From: JACCZZ01 sp044227805
GTDB taxonomy: Bacteria > Bacteroidota > Bacteroidia > Chitinophagales > UBA10324
Direction: 5' to 3'
Assembly: GCA_044227805.1 (NCBI GenBank)
Contig: JBGAWA010000045.1
Location: 1-32,296, forward strand
Length of the DNA stretch: 32,296 nt
Shown: in pieces, positions 25,301 through 32,017 of the stretch
Layout of the letters: each line of letters starts with the position of its first letter
Position numbering within the stretch: position 1 is the first letter of the stretch
Position numbers and translations under genes: made by a program
The notes under the pieces: generated by a model
Database searches by the model: none
Seen by the model: only the letters and a program-made list of their open reading frames with translations
What the model was told of the DNA's origin: nothing

Positions 25301-26303
25301 ACTAACAATGGGTGATGAAGGTTGCGCAAGCATTACTGAAAGTCAGGGGGAAGGAGTGAAAGGTATTAATACCATTTTGGCAATTGATGCTGTTACTCAT
25401 GATCAGAATGATGATAATAACGGACTCTTTGATCATAATTGGTTTGTTAGAAAAAGCGGCAATAGTCAAAAGCTGTTTGATATCTGTTACACTCATACTT
25501 CTGTACCACAAACGACAATTAAAGCTCGAAGAAATTTATGGTGCCTTGCAGGAGCTGGATCTAATTCTGCACCCGGCTCTTCCAATTACTCTTTTATAAA
25601 TTCAACTAATTGCGTCGCACCAGGTAGTCCTTCAATTACTTTTGACAGAACACCAACCGCTGCATGTATTCCTTCAACGTATGCGTGTACACCCTGTAAT
25701 GAAACATTAAAAATAGGTGAAGTTGAAGATGTTGACCCAACAGTTTCAGTTTCTGAAATTGTTAAGGAAGCATTTACACCAGCTTATGCCAATTTCATAA
25801 TTGAGGATAATGATGAAAATCGTGCAGCTTTTGAACCTATTTCTGCACTTCAAACCAATTATAATTTTGAAACAGGTAATTGGACCCTGACAACAGTAGC
25901 TGGTGTAGAGGTAGCGGTAAACGATACAATTGTCAATCTGATAACTATCGCAAAAATACTTCAAGAACCAAATGAAGGAGAAGATAGAAAGGATAAAGAT
26001 TACAAACCTGTCGATATTTTCGCTAACTATTACGATGAATTGCTAAATGTCAGTACCACTGAAAAACCAATTTTTGAAGCATACCCTAATCCAGCAGATG
26101 ATAAGTTTATAATTGAATCCGTAAATAACTCAGGTGAACTTTTAGTTCAAGTATTCAATTTAATTGGGAGGTCGATTTATAATAATGTCGTAAGTGAAAA
26201 AATTTCAATAGATGTAAGCACCTTGCCGGTTGGTCTATACATAATTAATTGTACCAATCAGGATAAAAGCAGAGCTGAAAGTCAATTGATTGTGATTAAA
26301 TAA
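22374..26303 (+). CDS. T9SS-exported M6-like metalloprotease with beta-helix region
   Basis: This 1309-residue protein has a signal peptide (MKRRLFFASAMLCTVLAYAQ). The protease domain (about 45-480) has the zinc motif HEFGH at 246-250, followed by GWAMMSSGG and AWEKWYLGW, the pattern of M6-like (immune-inhibitor-A-type) peptidases. Residues about 580-700 form short repeats of alternating hydrophobics (LHLEPHANMTIKNGS, LEVHEGATLTIENG), and similar sequence continues to about 1050, suggesting a right-handed parallel beta-helix. The last ~75 residues are a T9SS type A domain (FEAYPNPADDKFIIE, GLYIINC). It is probably a cell-surface or secreted protease. A strong terminator follows the stop. It is the largest intact gene of the island and shows no cassette features. 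Confidence 0.87.
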   Translation: MKRRLFFASAMLCTVLAYAQVPSIQCDYVAPTPISPPFGLTSYSYNGFAHTPKGNINVLVIFVGFNSTTSAEDVTGWAHNQIPTWATGADNTLFNLNTSTIGNYDNLSLFYKEMSLNQFTVTATVFPQQVMINQNTSFTVMAHSVESWLNTNYSHYNWGQFDNRTNFSNWVTDNSTSAPDNQIDYTVFAYRLGYNSGYVGYALVDDVPLNLVTDFGGSSKTYQITQGHTSTSTGNWDKGFTSFFEHEFGHNLYSSPHVNNTQAIVGSHFYTQNGWAMMSSGGRVCHSANAWEKWYLGWTQIEANGVNGDIDDIGDLTTTSGIYTLRDFNTYGDTVRIKIPYVANQFLWLENHAGNTIYDDRDVWGNFTCGGSLPAAPLGLMMFTENVAPSYTTVNVVNPGANGIRALNPGGNFDYTRSSSQVYSTNWCSNVWSFTKGAANPFGCHADHTALRFDYDNSGTITLGTNYNNVAAQEQSDIYQLNGTDILGPIMTNGSFTAGKKIGLSYNPAINHNQVYSTITNKLDPIYINGVSVEVLSYAGNGDVTVQIRYDDFDIEQDTRWCGEFYLSDNTYTTFPNDYSTNVLPYKILTIDKSGTANTHLSTTFTDFIRPTTVTCQSGSYLHLEPHANMTIKNGSTVTMQSGSRLEVHEGATLTIENGCTLIIEDGAMLYIWHDGLVHIKPGGTLIMRNSTASQGIWLDYPTYGVYTAELRVEGTLSFESGADFLYQGTGFYHFIGTPTLNLSTGSDVVWIGAGKGHKMVELDAGVVLSINGHPTSIKTGAMVYANNSRLEILNTSLDVSSIDFIGTSSSPSGNTAIYGDNISTKCDIKLFDADDLATTFDLRNINNPPIVNIEDGKFENCTVGINGYYVDKMIIKTCGIENPTIPASIGISLDHCKNVKMQGSHCGGYATGALLTTVKAFYIDDLSSMEECLKGIYSTDSKVFMRNGSSIDNSVLVAAEMYGSWSTSAGTYTSLLTMGDEGCASITESQGEGVKGINTILAIDAVTHDQNDDNNGLFDHNWFVRKSGNSQKLFDICYTHTSVPQTTIKARRNLWCLAGAGSNSAPGSSNYSFINSTNCVAPGSPSITFDRTPTAACIPSTYACTPCNETLKIGEVEDVDPTVSVSEIVKEAFTPAYANFIIEDNDENRAAFEPISALQTNYNFETGNWTLTTVAGVEVAVNDTIVNLITIAKILQEPNEGEDRKDKDYKPVDIFANYYDELLNVSTTEKPIFEAYPNPADDKFIIESVNNSGELLVQVFNLIGRSIYNNVVSEKISIDVSTLPVGLYIINCTNQDKSRAESQLIVIK

Positions 26304-26320
26304 GTACAAAATTTTAATTT

Positions 26321-26357
26321 AAGAAGGCGATAGTAGTTTGATCGCCTTCTTTTTTTT
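26321..26357 (+). terminator. Rho-independent terminator of the metalloprotease gene
   Basis: A perfect 11-bp stem (AAGAAGGCGAT / ATCGCCTTCTT) with a 9-nt loop is followed by a run of T. It starts 18 nt after the stop codon. Confidence 0.92.
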
Positions 26358-26526
26358 ACTTCTTTCAGTTTTTAATGTATGATAGAATGTTTCTATATTA
26401 AAATGTTAACTTTTTGAAATTTTAATTTTAACATCACTTTCATCTATTAATACAATTATAAGTTTCGTCCATTGTGGATGCGGTTAAAGAATTGGGATCA
26501 GTTTCTAATAGTCATGAGATTTTGTA

Positions 26527-26810
26527 TTATTCTTTAATAAACCTGATCACGTAGTCTTCAGTAGGCGATACCATTTTTAGAAAATAGATTCCTGAAACAA
26601 GCTCATGCACATTCAATGATAGTTCATTGTTATCAGTAATAATGTCATTGATTTCCTTTATCAATCTTTCATAAGAATCATAAATAGCAATTTCCTTTAT
26701 CTCTGATGACGGCAAGGAAATGGTGAAATTCTCAACAACTGGATTCGGATAAACAATACCAGTTACAGTATTGTATATTCCGGAGCATGCTGACCCGCCA
26801 TTCTGTTTCA
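26527..26810 (-). pseudogene. C-terminal fragment of a T9SS-sorted protein cut by IS21
   Basis: The minus-strand frame encodes a T9SS type A sorting domain (TGIVYPNPVVENFTI, EIAIYDSYERLIKE, LVSGIYFLKMV, YVIRFIKE) preceded by a Cys-containing stretch. It is open at its N-terminal side, where it runs straight into the left end of the IS21-family element; the apparent Met start lies inside the IS. All upstream domains are missing from the window, so this is a 3' gene remnant. Confidence 0.8.
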
Positions 26811-26974
26811 TGTTGACCCACCCTTCCGGGATGTTGACCCACCCCAAAAAGTGATGATTCATTTTTGATCATTGAGGTGGTTTGATTTCAAAGATTCCGG
26901 CATGTTGACCCGCCTCAGGCATTAATTGTAAAGGACTTTATGATGTTTTTGCACCCTTAAAAACCAAGGGAGCG

Positions 26975-28516
26975 ATGTCACAAAAGCCAATTACAATGGA
27001 TCAGCTAAAACAAATTCTTCAACTCAAAACGGACGGAGTTGCCATCAGAGAGATCGTACGGCGTACAGGTATGAGCCGCAATAGTGTACGTAAATATCTG
27101 TCCAGATTAGACAGCGATGCTAAGCAACTCACCAATAAAGCGCTGGCCGATACAGCTTATAACAACGACCAGCTCGATGATAATGTGCAGCATATGCAGC
27201 ACCTGGCAGATTTTTTTAAGTACGCAGTATCAGAACTGGCTAAAACAGGTGTAACGCGCAGGTTGCTTCGGCTCGAATATGAGCAGCTCCGTACCGACGG
27301 CTATGGTTATAGCCAGTTCTGTTATCATTTAAATAGTTATTGCAAGCACAGCGATTTATCAATGCACCTGGAGTATAAGCCCGGTGATATGATCATGGTA
27401 GATTTTGCAGGCAAGAACCTTTACTACGTAGATGAAGGGACCGGTGAACGTATAGACTGCCAGGTGTTTGTTGCCATACTGCCCTATAGCGGTCTGATTT
27501 TTTGCCATGCCGTACATAGCCAGCAAACGGCAGATTTTACCACCTGTATGAATGCGATGTTGAAATTTTATGGCGGATCTCCCGCTACTATATTATGCGA
27601 TAATCTGAAGACCGCCGTAACCCGCGCGGACCGGTATGAACCTGTCTTTACAGAAGTGTGCTATCAGCTGGGTGAACACTACGGCACCACCTTCACTGCC
27701 ACCAGACCCTATAGTCCGCGCGACAAAGCAATGGTGGAACGGGCGGTAAACATCGTGTATACACATGTTTATGCTCCTTTACGAAACACAAGCTTCACCA
27801 GCCTGCCTTCTCTTGCTAAAGGCCTGCATGACCAACTCTTACTGCTCAATGATAAGCCTTATAAAAATACTCCTTACAGTCGCTGGTATTTTTACGACCA
27901 GCAGGAAATAGCCTTGCTGAGGCCCCTGCCGTCAGAACCGTTTTCACCCAAAAAAGTAGTCGTGCTAACTGTCCAGCGCAACTATCATGTACAGCTTTCG
28001 GAAAATCATCACTACTATAGTGTACCCTACCAGCATGTTGGTAAAAAGGTAAAGGTGCTCTACGACAACCGCGTTGTGGAGATATACTTTGAACATGAAC
28101 GTATTGCCTTACACATCCGGGCACCACTTCAAACAGCATACACCACTCTGGCTGATCACATGCCTCCGCACCACCAGCGCATGCAGCAAATCAAAGGTTG
28201 GAATAAAGATGATCTGCTCGAACAAGCAACCCGTATCGGTAATGCTACTGCACAGGCTGCTGCGCTGATGCTTAACAATAGTTTTTATGTCGAGCAGAAT
28301 TATAAAGCCTGCTTTGGGATGCTGATGCTTGAAAAAAAATATAGCAGCAACCGGCTGGAAGCTGCCTGCACGCGCGCCTTACAAGGCACAAGGGTGAACT
28401 ACACGATGATAAAAAATATCCTGGAAGCAGGACTGGATAAGATGGTCAGCATGCCAGATAAAAATAACATCATCCCCAACCATGACAACATCAGGGGAAA
28501 GGATCATTACAGTTAA
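26975..28516 (+). CDS. istA: IS21-family transposase IstA
   Basis: This 513-residue transposase has an N-terminal helix-turn-helix (LKQILQLKTDGVAIREIVRR, then GMSRNSVRKYL; residues ~10-45) and an RNase H-like integrase core with a DDE set: D in GDMIMVDFAGKN, D in ATILCDNLKTAV, and E in SPRDKAMVERAVNIVYTHVY. The C-terminal beta domain and tail are present. Length is normal for IstA and the frame is intact. istB begins 22 nt downstream, as usual for this family. Base composition is more GC-rich than the island around it, consistent with a recent arrival. Confidence 0.93.
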   Translation: MSQKPITMDQLKQILQLKTDGVAIREIVRRTGMSRNSVRKYLSRLDSDAKQLTNKALADTAYNNDQLDDNVQHMQHLADFFKYAVSELAKTGVTRRLLRLEYEQLRTDGYGYSQFCYHLNSYCKHSDLSMHLEYKPGDMIMVDFAGKNLYYVDEGTGERIDCQVFVAILPYSGLIFCHAVHSQQTADFTTCMNAMLKFYGGSPATILCDNLKTAVTRADRYEPVFTEVCYQLGEHYGTTFTATRPYSPRDKAMVERAVNIVYTHVYAPLRNTSFTSLPSLAKGLHDQLLLLNDKPYKNTPYSRWYFYDQQEIALLRPLPSEPFSPKKVVVLTVQRNYHVQLSENHHYYSVPYQHVGKKVKVLYDNRVVEIYFEHERIALHIRAPLQTAYTTLADHMPPHHQRMQQIKGWNKDDLLEQATRIGNATAQAAALMLNNSFYVEQNYKACFGMLMLEKKYSSNRLEAACTRALQGTRVNYTMIKNILEAGLDKMVSMPDKNNIIPNHDNIRGKDHYS

Positions 28517-28537
28517 CCGTCACCAAAATCAAAGACA

Positions 28538-29279
28538 ATGAATACAACACAAACATTAGCGCAAATGCAACAACTAAGATTACAGGGAATGTACCAGGCT
28601 TACAAAACGCAAATGGAACTGCCTATGGATCAGCAATTGGAAGGCCATGATCTGGTAGCCCAGCTCGTACAATCCGAACAACTGAGCCGCATGAATGAAA
28701 AAACAGCCTATTATCTCAAGCTGGCTAAATTACGCCTGCCGGCAAGCATTGAAAATATCGAATGTAACGTGGCGCGTAATCTTACCAAACAACAACTGGC
28801 TACCCTTGCCGAAGGTCGTTATATCCAGCAGGCAGAGAATGTACTGGTCACCGGTGCTACCGGCTGCGGTAAAAGTTACCTTGCCTGCGCACTCGGTCAC
28901 CAGGCTTGTATGCAAGGTTACAAAACCACGTACCTGAATATGAATCGGCTGATCGAAAAAGTAACCTTGTCGAAACTGGATGGTTCCTACATTAAACTAT
29001 TGAACCATCTGGAAAAACAAACCCTCATCATCCTCGATGACTTTGGCTTGCAGAACTTAGGACAGGAAACCAGACTTGCATTGCTTCAATTACTGGAAGA
29101 TCGTTATGGAAAAAAAAAGCATCATCATCACTTCTCAGTTACCGGTGGCAAAATGGTATGAGTATATTAATGATCCAACACTTGCCGATGCCATCCTTGA
29201 CAGATTGACAGCTAATGCACACCGAATCGAACTAAAAGGAGAATCACTTAGAAGAAAAAAAACAAAACCCAATCAATAA
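28538..29279 (+). pseudogene. istB: IstB ATPase of IS21, frameshifted at an A9 tract
   Basis: IstB is the AAA+ helper that activates IstA and selects targets. Walker A is GATGCGKSYLA and Walker B is TLIILDDFG. The frame breaks at a run of nine A (29110-29118): the first frame ends at 29161 after 207 residues, while the true continuation (SIIITSQLPVAKWYEYI, then LADAILDRLTANAHRIEL) is in the +1 frame to 29279. Removing one A restores a ~246-residue protein of normal length. It may be a mutation, a sequencing error, or a tract where polymerase slippage yields some full-length product. Confidence 0.85.
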
Positions 29280-29381
29280 CCATTTGTACTTTTAAAGTCT
29301 CATAACGCTCTTTCTCTTATTGCCTGCTTCGCAGGTGGGTCAACATCCCGGAAGGGTGGGTCAACATGACCGGAATTTACA

Positions 29382-29831
29382 CCATGGCATGCCGATCAAC
29401 ATTATTGGCCTTTATCATCTGACAAAACAATAACTGTTTGGATACCCTTGCAAAAAACACCTTTAAATATGGGGCCATTGGAATTTAGTGCTACAAGCCA
29501 TAGCATTTTATCTGGAAGAGAATTATCAATTAGTGATGAAAGTGAAAAAATCATTAAGGAAAACCTTGGGGTTAATGATTTTCCACACATAATTGAATCA
29601 TTTGATATTGGCGAGGTTAGCTTTCATTCAGGTTGGATTTTTCACAGAGCCGGAGCAAACACTTCAAAAGAAATAAGGAAAGTCATGACGATAATATATA
29701 TGGATAAAGATATATTGTTAAAGAAGCCTGAAAACAAAGGACAATTAAATGATTGGGAAACTTGGTGTCCAAATGCAAAAATTGGAGAGGTTATTAATAC
29801 GCCGTTGAATCCTATACTATATTCAAAATAA
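29382..29831 (+). pseudogene. 5'-truncated second copy of the PhyH dioxygenase
   Basis: The copy begins at the codon for P121 of the intact PhyH protein (18893-19702) and continues to the stop without indels, 149 codons in total. It is about 97% identical at the DNA level. It keeps the metal residues (HAD and the distal His) but lacks the first 120 residues and any start signal. The left boundary is 15 nt after the IS21 right end; the MITE-like repeat begins 6 nt after the stop. Confidence 0.9.
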
Positions 29832-29837
29832 CTACCT

Positions 29838-30049
29838 CCGTTGGCGCGGATTTATAATACGTGTCAACTGAGTTGAGGGTATTTTAATCCCGCTTTGAGT
29901 TAGATTACAGATGACGCTGGCGGCAAAACATGAATGGTTGTAAAATTCCCGAGATGATGGATCTTGTGATTGGATTGAAAATCCAACTACTCAAACTGCC
30001 GGGATTAGAAAATCCCTACCAACGCATTACCATATCCGGACCAACGAGA
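29838..30049 (+). repeat. 212-bp MITE-like repeat, copy a
   Basis: Nearly identical to 31806-32017 and of the same length. It begins CCGTTGGCGCGGATTTATAA, identical to the outer left end of the IS4 element (19709), and its far end, read in reverse complement (CTCGTTGGTCCGGATATGG), matches the outer right end of that IS. It has no transposase, only a spurious short open frame. This fits a miniature element mobilised by the IS4 transposase. It joins the PhyH fragment to the recombinase fragment. Confidence 0.75.
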
Positions 30050-30175
30050 GGAACAGACATCATGTCCATTAAAGAATTGCTAGGTCATAACAGTGTAAGA
30101 ACCACCTCACGTGACGTGCATGTGAGTAAGAAGCAAATCAGCAAAATTCAATCGCCACTGGATAAGCTGCTATGA
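30050..30175 (+). pseudogene. C-terminal fragment of a tyrosine recombinase (integron-integrase-like)
   Basis: 41 residues remain: GTDIMSIKELLGHNSVRTTS, then RDVHVSKKQISKIQ and SPLDKLL. LLGH is the conserved box of tyrosine recombinases, and the usual nucleophile Tyr (RYVHVS) is Asp here, so even the fragment is inactivated. The ending KIQSPLDKLL resembles the C-termini of Bacteroidota integrases, including integron integrases, but the family cannot be fixed from so little. The fragment begins exactly where the MITE-like repeat ends and stops 93 nt before cassette B. Confidence 0.7.
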
Positions 30176-30283
30176 CAAAAAGCGAAACTCAGTTTTCCAA
30201 AATCCTTCGCAAATCTGTAAATCGGATGCAGAAAAGCGAACGGTAGAGGAAGTTACTAGAATATGCATGTTATGTGTGATTCT
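30176..30283 (+). other. Possible attI-like segment and start of cassette B
   Basis: The 93 nt between the recombinase stop and G30269 contain no gene. At 30269-30283 the sequence GTTATGTGTGATTCT is the reverse complement of 30877-30891 at 14 of 15 positions, marking the inferred start of cassette B. A recombinase gene pointing towards its cassettes with the attachment site after its stop is known for some integrons (e.g. Treponema), so this would be the place for attI. That part is inference. Confidence 0.4.
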
Positions 30284-30302
30284 AAAAGGGGCCTTTGGAA
30301 AC

Positions 30303-30321
30303 GTTACCAATTTTTGGTAAC
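30303..30321. promoter_or_regulatory. Palindromic operator upstream of parD
   Basis: GTTACCAA, 3 nt, TTGGTAAC is a perfect 8-bp inverted repeat ending 18 nt before the parD start. ParD antitoxins bind such sites through their ribbon-helix-helix domain to repress their own operon, so this is the likely operator. Its position also argues against a longer parD start at 30295. Confidence 0.6.
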
Positions 30322-30339
30322 TTAGCTCAAAGATTAAAA

Positions 30340-30582
30340 ATGGGACGTAATACCTCAATTTCATTAGGCAGTCATTTTGAGAATTTTATAGAGCAATCCA
30401 TTGATGATGGCAGATTCACCAATGTAAGCGAAGTGATTAGAGCTGGTCTTCGATTGTTGGAGGAGGAGGAGAATCGTGTAAAATCTCTGAGAAAGGCAAT
30501 TAAGGACGGGATAAGTAGCGGAAGAGCCTTGAATTTTGATTCCAAGAAACATCTTCTTTCTCTTAAAGCTAAGAGGAAATAG
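30340..30582 (+). CDS. parD: ParD-family antitoxin
   Basis: The predicted 80-residue protein has an N-terminal ribbon-helix-helix (MGRNTSISLGSHFENFIEQS, then GRFTNVSEVIRAGLRLLEEEE), matching the ParD/CC2985 antitoxins: the beta strand TSISL, and helix pair with the SEVIRAGLRLLEEEE signature. The C-terminal ~30 charged residues would wrap the toxin. ATG 30340 is used because the family starts there and the palindromic operator lies just before it. Its stop is directly followed by the toxin start, giving tight co-translation. Confidence 0.9.
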   Translation: MGRNTSISLGSHFENFIEQSIDDGRFTNVSEVIRAGLRLLEEEENRVKSLRKAIKDGISSGRALNFDSKKHLLSLKAKRK

Positions 30583-30876
30583 ATGTACAAATTTCATTTT
30601 ACCAATAAAGCAGTTGAAGATTTAAGTGAGATATGGAATTATACACTTGAAAATTGGTCCGAAAATCAGGCTGATAAATATTACCATCAACTTCTTTCTT
30701 CCTGTAAGGAAATAGCTGAAAACCCTAAATTAGGTAAGGAGTATGATATTTTGACTCGTGGAGTTAAGGGATTCAAATCAGGACAACATATCATTTTCTA
30801 TTCCATTATTTCAAAGAATGAGATTGCGATTATTAGGATCTTGCATGGGATGATGGATTTGAAAGGTCGCCTATAA
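30583..30876 (+). CDS. parE: ParE/RelE-family toxin
   Basis: This 97-residue protein has the ParE fold pattern: YKFHFTNKAVEDLSEIWNYT, central helix AEN.LGKEY region, HIIFYSI, and IAIIRILHGMMD near the end. ParE toxins usually inhibit DNA gyrase, while RelE relatives cut mRNA at the ribosome; the pairing with ParD favours ParE. The start codon follows the parD stop with no gap. The stop at 30876 abuts the attC-like site, as in compact integron cassettes. Toxin-antitoxin pairs are common stabilisers of cassette arrays. Confidence 0.9.
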   Translation: MYKFHFTNKAVEDLSEIWNYTLENWSENQADKYYHQLLSSCKEIAENPKLGKEYDILTRGVKGFKSGQHIIFYSIISKNEIAIIRILHGMMDLKGRL

Positions 30877-31016
30877 AGAACCACACATAACAGCACCTAT
30901 CCAAAAGGCGGGGTTTCGTGTTCCAATGACAGTTTTGTGATTAATCAAACAGTAGTTTTTCAAATCAAATTTTGAGGTAATAGTTCCGCCCTTCGGGTAG
31001 CTGCGAAACGTTAGCG
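30877..31016 (+). other. attC-like recombination site B
   Basis: A ~140-nt imperfect palindrome begins at the parE stop. The left end AGAACCACACATAAC (30877-30891) is nearly complementary to the cassette start at 30269. The left stem CAGCACCTATCC...AGGCGG (30891-30911) pairs imperfectly with CCGCCCTTCGGGTAGCTG (30986-31003), and the site ends at CGTTAGCG (GTT at 31010). The next gene starts 43 nt further on. Site A has the same right end (AACGTTAGCG) and the same layout, although the centres differ. Confidence 0.65.
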
Positions 31017-31058
31017 GTCATTGTAACGATACAGACACGAACAATAAAAACAGACAAT

Positions 31059-31364
31059 ATGGAAAAACAATTTTATGCAGTTTACTTGAATCCTTCAAGA
31101 CCTGACTTTGCAATGACAATGACAGACAGCGAAAAGGCAATAATGATGCAGCATGTTGCTTACTGGACAGAAAAACTAAAGCAAGGAAAAGTTTACGCTT
31201 TCGGACCCGTTATTGACCCAAAAGAAATTTATGGGCTTGGGGTTGTAGCGGTAGAAAACGAACAAGAATTAAAAGATATCATCGCAAATGACCCAGCAGG
31301 AAAAATAAATAAATACGAGTATTTTCCAATGAAAGCTGTTGTTCCAAATATTTCAGTTGGTTGA
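31059..31364 (+). CDS. YciI-like domain protein
   Basis: This 101-residue protein matches the YciI-like/YCII fold of small dimeric alpha-beta proteins: an N-terminal strand QFYAVYLNPSR, helix MQHVAYWTEKLKQGKVYAFGPVID, and a C-terminal NDPAGKINKYEYFPMKAV. Family members may be small-molecule binding or atypical enzymes; no function is known here. It begins 43 nt after attC-like site B, where a following cassette's gene would be. Such short accessory genes are frequent cassette cargo. The SnoaL-like gene follows after 50 nt on the same strand. Confidence 0.85.
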   Translation: MEKQFYAVYLNPSRPDFAMTMTDSEKAIMMQHVAYWTEKLKQGKVYAFGPVIDPKEIYGLGVVAVENEQELKDIIANDPAGKINKYEYFPMKAVVPNISVG

Positions 31365-31414
31365 AAAGTCATAATTGTAGGACGATAGGCATATAACAAA
31401 CTATTAACATCTAC

Positions 31415-31765
31415 ATGACACCGAAACAAGTTTTAGAAAAGTGGATAGATGCATTTAATAAAGGAGACACCGAAGCCATTTCAAATCTATATGCTGACAG
31501 TGCAACAAACCATCAAGTTGCAAATGAACCTGTAATTGGTAAAGAGGCAATAAGACAAATGTTCTCAACAGAATTTGCAAATGCTGAAATGGTTTGTATT
31601 CCCGAAAACATATTTGAGGACGGGGACTGGGCTATTTTAGAATGGAAAGACCCAAAAGGTCTTCGTGGTTGTGGCTTCTTCAATATTAAAGACGATAAAA
31701 TCATCTTTCAACGGGGTTACTGGGACAAGTTTTCATTTCACAAACTTCATAATATTTCATTATAG
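31415..31765 (+). CDS. SnoaL-like (NTF2-fold) protein
   Basis: This 116-residue protein has the SnoaL-like/NTF2 pattern: the N-terminal helix KQVLEKWIDAFNKGDTEAIS, then LYADSATNHQVAN, VIGKEAIRQMFSTEF, and beta strands with WAILEWKDPKGLRGCGFF and the closing IFQRGYWDKFSFHKL. These cone-shaped domains act as small isomerases, hydrolases or binding proteins; the role here is unknown. No attC-like hairpin follows: a MITE-like repeat begins 41 nt after the stop, so the end of this presumed cassette may have been replaced. There is also no attC between this gene and the YciI-like gene. Confidence 0.85.
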   Translation: MTPKQVLEKWIDAFNKGDTEAISNLYADSATNHQVANEPVIGKEAIRQMFSTEFANAEMVCIPENIFEDGDWAILEWKDPKGLRGCGFFNIKDDKIIFQRGYWDKFSFHKLHNISL

Positions 31766-31805
31766 AAAGATACTGAACGACTAAACATTGGACGGAATGA
31801 CTTAC

Positions 31806-32017
31806 CCGTTGGCGCGGATTTATAATACCTGTCAACTGAGTTGAGGGTTTTTTAATCCCGCTTTGAGTTAGATTACAGATGATGCTGGTGGCAAAACATG
31901 AATGGTTGTAAAATTCTCGAGATGACGGATCTTGTGATTGGATTGAAAATCCAACTACTCAAACGGCCGGGATTAGAAAATCCCTACCAACGCATTACCA
32001 TATCCGGACCAACGAGA
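31806..32017 (+). repeat. 212-bp MITE-like repeat, copy b
   Basis: Same length as the copy at 29838-30049, with only scattered substitutions and the same terminal inverted repeats related to the IS4 ends. Here it joins the SnoaL-like gene to the right island-flanking repeat. No target duplication is seen. Confidence 0.75.

Larger units (their letters stand above)
26811..29366 (+). mobile_element. IS21-family insertion sequence
   Basis: This 2556-bp element has istA and istB. Its ends start TGTTGACCCACC (26811) and finish with the reverse complement at 29366. A second copy of the 12-mer follows 21 nt inside each end (26832; 29334-29345), and a degenerate one lies at 26904. Such multiple terminal repeats are typical IstA binding sites in IS21. 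A further look-alike at 26788 could be an extra site or chance. The flanks share no target duplication, and the element joins two unrelated gene fragments. Confidence 0.88.

Noticed and set aside
26811..26862. Met start of the minus-strand T9SS fragment inside IS21
   Set aside because: Those residues are encoded by the IS terminal repeats, so the intact-looking frame is a junction artefact.
29930..30175. An 81-codon gene spanning the MITE-like repeat and the recombinase fragment
   Set aside because: The first 40 codons are repeat sequence and recur, fused to something else, at 31898-32131. Only the last 41 codons are real gene remnant.
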